From Methylomonas sp. (GTDB taxonomy: Bacteria; Pseudomonadota; Gammaproteobacteria; Methylococcales; Methylomonadaceae), in the NCBI GenBank assembly GCA_026988195.1, contig JALSLS010000002.1, positions 1-5,388 of the forward strand: a stretch of 5,388 nucleotides of DNA, read 5' to 3'. A program made the translations under genes and the position numbers. Below the pieces are notes generated by a model. It was not told the DNA's origin, made no database searches, and saw only the letters and a list, made by a program, of their open reading frames with translations. Shown in pieces: positions 1-4,565 of the stretch (positions within the stretch are counted from its first letter, which is position 1; the number at the start of each line of letters is the position of its first letter).

Positions 1-421
1 AAAAACCTATGTGCACTAAAGGCCTAAAGTCAAAACCAATTATTTGTTGCAGTGGATATCGTATCTGTGAAAAAAATTCCAGAATAATAATGCCCAATAT
101 TAATGCAATGAAAATTGGGATTTTCTTGGATCTTCCTAAAATATAATATTGATTATCAAATTGTTGCTTAGATATTAAAACAGTGAGTAGGAAATACCAT
201 GCTAAATTACGTAATGATTCGACAGGAAATACATCTTGAATATAGAAAGAGTCATTTTGTAAAATAAAAACGGTATAGCTGGCCCATAAAAAACTCATAC
301 CAACCGAGATAACATTAACTAAGCCGAATGGGCTTTTATTAATTTTTATAAGCAGTAAAACAAGTAATAAAAAATAAGCAACTGTCGCTGAGATATAACT
401 ATATAAAGTAAAAGATTCCAA
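1..421 (-). CDS. prsK: Probable PrsK sensor histidine kinase of the XrtA/PEP-CTERM system, N-terminal membrane part (runs off left edge)
   Basis: This frame is open from a TTG at 421 to the window edge, giving 140 codons with no stop. The peptide is strongly hydrophobic, with membrane segments at about residues 7-25, 32-54, 70-84 and 102-118, and a fifth apparently starting at the edge. The pattern (a short LYSYISATVAYFLL start, a conserved ESLRNLAWYFLL block near residue 68, then FDFRPLVHIGF) resembles the multi-spanning sensor region of PrsK. In that family it is followed by GAF, HisKA and HATPase domains, which would lie beyond the edge and cannot be seen. PrsK pairs with the sigma-54-activating regulator PrsR and is linked to exopolysaccharide and PEP-CTERM protein export. 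TTG is chosen because AAGGAA lies 9 nt upstream and an in-frame TAA lies just above it; the first ATG would remove the first two membrane segments' start. Another multi-spanning sensor kinase is the main alternative. Confidence 0.68.
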   Translation of the reverse strand, partial: MESFTLYSYISATVAYFLLLVLLLIKINKSPFGLVNVISVGMSFLWASYTVFILQNDSFYIQDVFPVESLRNLAWYFLLTVLISKQQFDNQYYILGRSKKIPIFIALILGIIILEFFSQIRYPLQQIIGFDFRPLVHIGF

Positions 422-429
422 TAGCTTAT

Positions 430-435
430 TTCCTT
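430..435 (-). promoter_or_regulatory. Ribosome binding site for the TTG-started prsK
   Basis: On the minus strand AAGGAA is followed by 9 nt and then TTG GAA TCT. This is the best Shine-Dalgarno match near any start in the window, and it decides in favour of the TTG at 421. An in-frame TAA stop lies about 30 nt upstream of the TTG, so the frame cannot start much further out, and no in-frame ATG or GTG lies between the two. Confidence 0.65.
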
Positions 436-448
436 AATATTTTATATT

Positions 449-566
449 GTTTGTTTGTAACCGTTCAGTCCCCTCTTTGGAAAAGAGGCGTTAGGGGAGG
501 TTTTATTAGACAAATCCCCCTCAATCCCCCTTTTTCAAATAGGGAAGTGAACGGTTACGTTTGTTT
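449..566. repeat. 8-bp target-site duplication flanking the MITE
   Basis: GTTTGTTT occurs at 449-456 directly before the left terminal repeat and again at 559-566 directly after the right one. The position and the length are what transposition with an 8-bp staggered cut leaves behind. The sequence is a simple GTTT doublet, so part of the match could be chance in AT-rich DNA, but its exact fit against both ends supports insertion. Confidence 0.65.
457..558. mobile_element. 102-bp MITE with GTAA-type terminal inverted repeats
   Basis: The ends are a perfect 11-bp inverted repeat: GTAACCGTTCA at 457-467 and TGAACGGTTAC at 548-558. The element is bordered on both sides by GTTTGTTT. Inside is a short hairpin (CCTCTTT 472-478, loop GGA, AAAGAGG 482-488) and a C-rich half with the doubled block CCCCCTCAATCCCCC. 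There is no room for a transposase, so it would have to be moved in trans. Ends beginning with GTAA together with an 8-bp duplication are the hallmark of the IS66 family, so an IS66-type parent is a reasonable inference but is not shown. Elements with this C-rich core are, to my knowledge, dispersed in many bacterial genomes. It sits 36 bp upstream of prsK, where that gene's promoter would be expected. Confidence 0.75.
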
Positions 567-692
567 ATTAGCAAGTGATGCGCTTCCTATCGTCAGCACA
601 TCCTACACCAACTTGTTTAATTTAAAGGTATTAACTTGGAGAGCCTTATAGCTAAATCATAATGCTTGAGTGGGATTATTCTTATAATGTCC
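567..692. other. Spacer between the MITE and the phnA-like gene; no gene seen
   Basis: Neither strand has a plausible coding frame here. No GC-rich hairpin followed by a T-run is found after the phnA-like stop, so there is no clear terminator. On the minus strand a GG-N10-GC arrangement (GG at 609-608, GC at 597-596) weakly recalls a sigma-54 promoter for prsK, but the surrounding bases match the consensus poorly. Confidence 0.5.
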
Positions 693-1274
693 CTAAGTAG
701 ATTTTTTTACAAATTTTGTCAAAATTACAATTTGTTGACCACTAATTTTGCCTTCAATATGCTCTGGGTTATCTGATACTAGTGATATCCCTCTGACTGC
801 AGTTCCTCTTTTTGCCGTAAAGCCGCCACCTTTCACATTTAGGTCTTTAATAAGTGTGACTGTGTCACCTGCCTGTAATACTGCACCATTACTATCAATA
901 TGCTTTACTGTATCTTCTTCATTAGCACCCTCGCCTGCTGCTTGCGCCCAGGTTAAGGTTTCTTCATCTAAATAAAGCATATCTAACAGGTCTTGAGCCC
1001 AGCCTTCTGAGCTAAGACGAGTAAGCATACGCCAGGCCATAACTTGTACAGCAGGTACTTGGCTCCACATACTATCATTAAGACAATGCCAATGGTGTAA
1101 GTCAATTTTTTCAGGGTTTTCCACTTGCTCTAAACAAGTTTCACATAAAAGCACGGCTTCATTTGCACTACCGTCAGATGTCGGAGGTACTTCATAAACA
1201 TTTAATGCTTCGGTTGCTGAGCATAACTCACACTTAGATTCACTACGTGTCTGTAATTCTTTTTCTGTACTCAT
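693..1274 (-). CDS. PhnA/YjdM-family zinc-ribbon protein
   Basis: The 193-residue protein starts with a zinc-ribbon-like region: cysteine pairs C15-x2-C18 and C44-x2-C47 would form the metal site. A conserved HWHCL block follows at 61-65, then a helical stretch (about 75-110) containing EGWAQDLLDMLYLDEE. The C-terminal part (about 127-193) is the PhnA domain, with the motifs DSNG at 127-130, GDTVTLIKDLNVKG at 136-149 and a conserved KRGT...RGI turn before the end. E. coli YjdM is about 111 residues, so this is the longer form with an extra middle section. Despite the old name, the family is not established as acting on phosphonates, and the biochemical role is unknown; cytosolic location is inferred from the lack of a signal peptide. 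It starts 46 bp after dbpA on the same strand, so the two may be co-transcribed. The Shine-Dalgarno region is weak (TAGAAAATAC before ATG). The family call is firm, the function is not. Confidence 0.85.
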   Translation of the reverse strand: MSTEKELQTRSESKCELCSATEALNVYEVPPTSDGSANEAVLLCETCLEQVENPEKIDLHHWHCLNDSMWSQVPAVQVMAWRMLTRLSSEGWAQDLLDMLYLDEETLTWAQAAGEGANEEDTVKHIDSNGAVLQAGDTVTLIKDLNVKGGGFTAKRGTAVRGISLVSDNPEHIEGKISGQQIVILTKFVKKST

Positions 1275-1320
1275 GTATTTTCTATTTTTAAAAAGTGTTT
1301 TAAAGCTAAGGAAGGAAGTT

Positions 1321-2703
1321 TTAACTAATCATTCTTGCGCGAACAAGCTTGCCTTTTATTTTACCGTTAGCAAAATAATCCAGTACCTTTCTTAATGCTT
1401 TTCTATCTATTGCAATATAACTGGCTATATCAAAAATATCAATTTTACCTATTTGTGAACCTGTAAGCCCAGCATCCTTGGTTAAAGCACCCAAAATATC
1501 TCCAGGTCTTATTTTATTTTTACGACCCACATCAATTTGCATGGTTGCCATAGTGGGATGAACACTAAATTTAGCGTCACGGTTTAGGGAGTCAACTGTT
1601 TCTATTTCACAAGTTTTATTCTGATAATCTTCAATTGCCTCAACACGTATTGTCTCATTGTGGGCAAAAATACTCAGAGCTATGCCTTTTTCCCCTGCTC
1701 TACCCGTGCGGCCTATTCTATGTACATAAATTTCAGGGTCCCGGGGTAATTCAAAATTGATAACAGCAGATAATGATTTAATATCTAGCCCACGTGCAGC
1801 GACATCCGTTGCGACTAAAACCGAACAACTTTTATTAGCAAAGCGAACCAAGACTTGATCTCGGTCTCTTTGTTCTAAATCACCATGAATGGCTAAAGCT
1901 TCAATACCTCGGCCATCAAGAAAGCGCGCAACTTCATCACATTGTTTTTTGGTATGGCAAAAAACCACGGTAGTTTCAGGTTGATAATTTTCAAATAAGG
2001 CTAGCAGGGAATCGTTTCTTTCATGCGCAGAAACTTTAAAGAATTTTTGTTCAATAACGCTGGTGTTATGTTCGGATTCAACACTGATGGTGATAGGGTC
2101 ATTTAAAATAGTATCACACATTTTATTAATACTATCGGGGTATGTTGCTGAAAACAATAAGGATTGTCGTGTTTTAGGGGTTTGATCAATTATCTCATTA
2201 ATGACATCGGAAAACCCCATATCTAACATTCTGTCTGCCTCATCCAGTACTAAGGTTTTTAAACCAGACAGGTCTAGCGTTTCCCTGACTAAATGATCCT
2301 GAATGCGTCCTGGCGTACCGACAATAATATGTGCCCCATGCTCTAGTGATGCTTTTTGAAATTGAAAGGGTTTACCACCGCATAATAAAACAACTTTAAT
2401 ATTAGGGATACAACGTGCTAATTTACGAAGTTCTTTACCCACTTGGTCAGCGAGCTCTCGCGTTGGACAAAGTATTAATGCCTGTGCGCCAAAAAAACGA
2501 GGGTTGATTTTCTCTAATAAACCAATACCAAAGGTTGCGGTTTTACCACTTCCTGTTTTGGCTTGAGCAATAAGGTCTTTACCTTCTAGAACTGCAGGTA
2601 AGCCTTGTGCTTGAATGGCTGTCATTTTGCTATAGCCTAGAGATTCTAGGTTAGCAATTTGTGCGCTAGAAATTGAAAGAGATGAAAAACTATCGCTAGC
2701 CAT
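1321..2703 (-). CDS. dbpA: ATP-dependent RNA helicase DbpA (DEAD-box, 23S rRNA-specific)
   Basis: The 460-residue protein matches the length of E. coli DbpA (about 457). All the DEAD-box motifs are present in order: an upstream aromatic F6 and Q-motif around residues 23-33, motif I AKTGSGKT (48-55), Ia PTREL (80-84), Ib TPGR (130-133), II DEAD (154-157), III SAT (185-187), IV VVFCHTKKQ (246-254), V VATDVAARGLD (297-307) and VI HRIGRTGR (328-335). The C-terminal segment, about 385-460 (GRKNKIRPGDILGAL, then IGKIDIFDIASYIAI), is the DbpA RNA-binding domain, which in E. coli recognises hairpin 92 of 23S rRNA. This domain separates DbpA from other helicases such as RhlE, SrmB and CsdA. The protein uses ATP to remodel rRNA during late 50S subunit assembly in the cytoplasm. 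The ATG at 2703 has an AGG 7 nt upstream and gives a normal N-terminus. All catalytic residues are intact. Confidence 0.96.
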   Translation of the reverse strand: MASDSFSSLSISSAQIANLESLGYSKMTAIQAQGLPAVLEGKDLIAQAKTGSGKTATFGIGLLEKINPRFFGAQALILCPTRELADQVGKELRKLARCIPNIKVVLLCGGKPFQFQKASLEHGAHIIVGTPGRIQDHLVRETLDLSGLKTLVLDEADRMLDMGFSDVINEIIDQTPKTRQSLLFSATYPDSINKMCDTILNDPITISVESEHNTSVIEQKFFKVSAHERNDSLLALFENYQPETTVVFCHTKKQCDEVARFLDGRGIEALAIHGDLEQRDRDQVLVRFANKSCSVLVATDVAARGLDIKSLSAVINFELPRDPEIYVHRIGRTGRAGEKGIALSIFAHNETIRVEAIEDYQNKTCEIETVDSLNRDAKFSVHPTMATMQIDVGRKNKIRPGDILGALTKDAGLTGSQIGKIDIFDIASYIAIDRKALRKVLDYFANGKIKGKLVRARMIS

Positions 2704-2710
2704 GTATTTA

Positions 2711-2715
2711 CCTAA
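2711..2715 (-). promoter_or_regulatory. dbpA ribosome binding site
   Basis: The minus strand reads TTAGG, then TAAATAC, then ATG, which places AGG 7 nt before the start. It is a short but well-spaced Shine-Dalgarno and supports the ATG at 2703. Confidence 0.5.
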
Positions 2716-2729
2716 TGAAAAATAATTAT

Positions 2730-2735
2730 ATTATA
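2730..2735 (-). promoter_or_regulatory. Candidate -10 box for dbpA
   Basis: A perfect TATAAT is read on the minus strand from 2735 to 2730, and a second, overlapping TATAAT follows at 2730-2725. Transcription would begin near 2720-2723, leaving a leader of about 20 nt that contains the ribosome binding site. No good -35 hexamer lies 16-18 bp upstream (the region reads about TTCGTG), so the promoter may be weak or activator-dependent. Its presence suggests that dbpA is transcribed independently of hemN. Confidence 0.45.
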
Positions 2736-2771
2736 CCTGATCTAATATAATCACGAATAATTCAGATGCAT

Positions 2772-2790
2772 TATCAATGGTATATTGATA
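2772..2790. promoter_or_regulatory. 7-bp dyad between hemN and dbpA, possible operator
   Basis: TATCAAT (2772-2778) and ATTGATA (2784-2790) are perfect inverted repeats separated by the 5 bases GGTAT. The centre lies about 58 bp upstream of the expected dbpA transcription start, a typical place for an activator. The half-sites are in the opposite order to an FNR/ANR box (TTGAT...ATCAA), so it is not one. As RNA it would make only a weak AT-rich hairpin with no T-run after it, so it is a poor terminator for hemN. Confidence 0.3.
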
Positions 2791-2824
2791 GTACAAAGTA
2801 TAAGGCTGTTAGAGTTTAATTATT

Positions 2825-4204
2825 TTAGATGACCTTAGAAAATTGTTGTTGTTTTTGATTAAGGTATTTATCAAAAATCATGCAAATATTTCTAATTAAC
2901 AACCGCCCTGCCACTTGAACTTGTATTCCATCTGCACTAACAAGTAATAAACCATCTTTTTGCATATTTTGTAAGCTCTGTAGTTCAGTTGCAAAATAAT
3001 CTGCAAAATCAATATCAAACTGTTTTTGAATTGAGCTAAAGTCTAATTTAAAGTGACAGATTAGCTGGGTTATAACGGCTCTACGTAACTTATCATCCTG
3101 ATTAAGGTCAACACCTTTAAACACGGGTAATTTATCTTGGCTAATCAGAGCATCATATTCATCTAAGGATTTAACATTTTGAATATAGGCATCCCCTACT
3201 CTGCCAATTGATGTGACTCCCATACCGACTAAATCACAATCAGAATGAGTAGAATACCCTTGGAAATTTCTATATAGTTTGCCTTCTCTCTGGGCAATAG
3301 CCAGTTCATCATCTGGCTTGGCAAAGTGATCCATACCTATATACACATAACCTGCAGCTATTAATTTATTGCCCATCATTTGTAAAATATCTAATTTAAC
3401 TTCTGGGCTTGGCATATCAGCATCATTAATTTGTCGCTGAGTTTTAAACCGTGATGGCATATGCGCATAATTAAAAATAGAAAATCGGTCGGGAGAAACG
3501 CTAAGGACTTTATCCAAAGTCTCAGCAAAAGAGGCAACCGTTTGTAAAGGTAAGCCATAAATTAAATCAATACTGGTTGATCTAAACCCATGTTTACGGG
3601 CAGCTGCTAATACAGCAAAGGTTTGCTCTTCAGTTTGAATACGGTTGACTGCTTTTTGTACGGCAGGATTAAAATCTTGTAAACCTAGACTAATACGATT
3701 AAAACCAAGTTCACGTAGTTGAGCAATGGTTTGGTCATTTGTTTCTCTTGGGTCAACTTCAATTGAGTATTCACCTTGGTCATCATCTCTTAAATTAAAA
3801 TACTGACGAGTGACATCCATTAAGCCTTTCATTTGCTCAAAGTTTAAAAAAGTGGGAGTTCCTCCGCCCCAATGTAATTGATTGACAACTCTGGGTTTAT
3901 CAAATAACGAACCTTGTATTGCTATTTCTTTAAATAGATTGTTTAAATAAGGTTCGGCATGTTTTCTATTTTTTGTGATGATTTTATTACAGGCGCAATA
4001 AAAACAGACGGTGTCACAAAAAGGAATATGAAAATAGAGGGATAAAGGGCCTCCCGCTTTATTTGACAAGGCAATATGTTCACGATAATCCTTATCAACA
4101 AAGCCCTCATGTAATTCCAATGCGGTTGGATATGAGGTGTATCTGGGGCCGGATTTGTCATAGCGGTGAATTAAATCAAGGTCAAACTTTATCGATTGGT
4201 CCAT
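2825..4204 (-). CDS. hemN: Oxygen-independent coproporphyrinogen III dehydrogenase (radical SAM)
   Basis: The enzyme decarboxylates two propionate side chains of coproporphyrinogen III to give protoporphyrinogen IX without oxygen, using S-adenosylmethionine and a [4Fe-4S] cluster in the cytosol. The 459-residue length matches E. coli HemN (about 457). The N-terminus has the HemN signature SGPRYTSYPTALE (18-30). The radical-SAM cysteines follow as C63-x3-C67-x2-C70, with the extra HemN cysteine C72. GGGTP (113-117) is the SAM-binding glycine motif, and DRFSIFNYAHMP (239-250) and YRNFQGYSTHSDCDLVGMG (311-329) are HemN-specific, which separates it from the shorter HemW-type proteins. The C-terminal HemN domain runs to about 445 and ends with RNICMIFDKYL. 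The start matches the family, but no Shine-Dalgarno is visible before it. The promoter region lies in or beside the repeat element at 4270-4456. No FNR-type box was found, although such regulation is common for hemN. Confidence 0.96.
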   Translation of the reverse strand: MDQSIKFDLDLIHRYDKSGPRYTSYPTALELHEGFVDKDYREHIALSNKAGGPLSLYFHIPFCDTVCFYCACNKIITKNRKHAEPYLNNLFKEIAIQGSLFDKPRVVNQLHWGGGTPTFLNFEQMKGLMDVTRQYFNLRDDDQGEYSIEVDPRETNDQTIAQLRELGFNRISLGLQDFNPAVQKAVNRIQTEEQTFAVLAAARKHGFRSTSIDLIYGLPLQTVASFAETLDKVLSVSPDRFSIFNYAHMPSRFKTQRQINDADMPSPEVKLDILQMMGNKLIAAGYVYIGMDHFAKPDDELAIAQREGKLYRNFQGYSTHSDCDLVGMGVTSIGRVGDAYIQNVKSLDEYDALISQDKLPVFKGVDLNQDDKLRRAVITQLICHFKLDFSSIQKQFDIDFADYFATELQSLQNMQKDGLLLVSADGIQVQVAGRLLIRNICMIFDKYLNQKQQQFSKVI

Positions 4205-4269
4205 AGTTTATTTATAAATGAAATAATTTGCGAGTTGCCTTAATAGCCGTATAAAAGTCAAAATTGTAA

Positions 4270-4456
4270 CCTGATTACCCATGAGCTACCGCCATTTAAA
4301 AAAAGCCAACATTGCAACCCCGTCATTCCTGCATTCTCTTAGCAGGAATCTAGTTCACTGAAAATGGATCCCCGATAAAAGACCTCGGGGATGACGCGTG
4401 GCACAAGGGTTTATTCTTTTTCCATATGATTTGGCGGAAACTCATGGGTAATCAGG
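4270..4456. mobile_element. 187-bp MITE-like palindromic element with 24-bp terminal inverted repeats
   Basis: The left end (4270-4293) and the right end (4433-4456) are inverted copies matching at 22 of 24 positions. The outer 16 bases (CCTGATTACCCATGAG on the left) are perfect, and CCGCC matches after a short mismatched stretch. The flanks directly outside are AATTGTAA (4262-4269) and AAATGTAA (4457-4464), 7 of 8 identical, which could be a decayed 8-bp target duplication. The interior is occupied by a different dispersed-type repeat. It encodes no protein. It lies 65 bp upstream of hemN and could affect transcription of that gene. Confidence 0.6.
4321..4396. repeat. 76-bp double-hairpin repeat with CGTCAT...ATGACG ends, inside the larger element
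   Basis: The repeat starts with CGTCAT (4321-4326) and ends with its inverse ATGACG (4391-4396). It contains two hairpins of identical geometry: ATTCCTGC (4325-4332) with GCAGGAAT (4342-4349), and ATCCCCGA (4368-4375) with TCGGGGAT (4385-4392). Each has an 8-bp stem and a 9-nt loop. Repeats opening CGTCATTCC and closing GGATGACG are, from general knowledge, dispersed in many proteobacterial genomes; copy number here cannot be judged from one window. Confidence 0.65.
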
Positions 4457-4464
4457 AAATGTAA

Positions 4465-4552
4465 TACTCATCCAAAGGCTGTGCTCTTTCTCCCTCTCCT
4501 AAGTAGGCGGAGAAAGAGCTAACAGCAACAGTTACTTTCTATAGGGTGAGTA
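4465..4552. repeat. 88-bp hairpin repeat next to the ccmI stop
   Basis: The outer ends TACTCATCC (4465-4473) and GGGTGAGTA (4544-4552) are inverted with 8 of 9 matching. Inside is a perfect 11-bp stem, GCTCTTTCTCC (4483-4493) with GGAGAAAGAGC (4509-4519), around a 15-nt loop, extended after a 2-nt bulge by GCTGT/ACAGC (4478-4482 and 4522-4526). It starts 13 bp after the ccmI stop on the minus strand. The stem could slow or protect the 3' end of the ccm transcript, but no T-run follows, so it is not a standard intrinsic terminator. A MITE-like origin is possible, but no target duplication was found. Confidence 0.55.
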
Positions 4553-4565
4553 GTTAGATAAAAAC

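Larger units (their letters stand above)
4205..4565. other. 361-bp gene-free region between ccmI and hemN, mostly repeats
   Basis: No coding frame is supported on either strand. From right to left it holds an 88-bp hairpin element (4465-4552), a 187-bp palindromic element (4270-4456) with a 76-bp double-hairpin repeat at its centre (4321-4396), and about 65 bp of AT-rich DNA directly before hemN. No convincing -35/-10 pair for hemN is visible in that last part. Confidence 0.7.

Noticed and set aside
451..651. Plus-strand open frame of 66 codons
   Set aside because: Most of it is the translated MITE; the peptide (for example PLWKRGVRGGF) is the usual false product of such C-rich repeats, and there is no ribosome site or family match.
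683..688. Plus-strand TATAAT as a promoter
   Set aside because: The only -35-like hexamer (TTGAGT, 666-671) is 11 bp away, and there is no plus-strand gene for it to serve; it overlaps the spacer next to the phnA-like stop.
748..975. Plus-strand open frame of 75 codons
   Set aside because: It lies entirely opposite the well-supported phnA-like gene and has no recognisable features.
2772..2790. The dyad as an FNR/ANR box or as a hemN terminator
   Set aside because: The half-sites are in reversed order for FNR, and the weak AT-rich stem has no T-run after it.
3943..4161. Minus-strand open frame of 72 codons
   Set aside because: It lies within the hemN N-terminal region in another frame, over the radical-SAM cysteine codons; it is a shadow.
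4321..4552. Repeats here as a CRISPR array or attachment site
   Set aside because: The repeats are inverted and different from one another, with no regular direct repeat-spacer spacing and no tRNA or integrase nearby.
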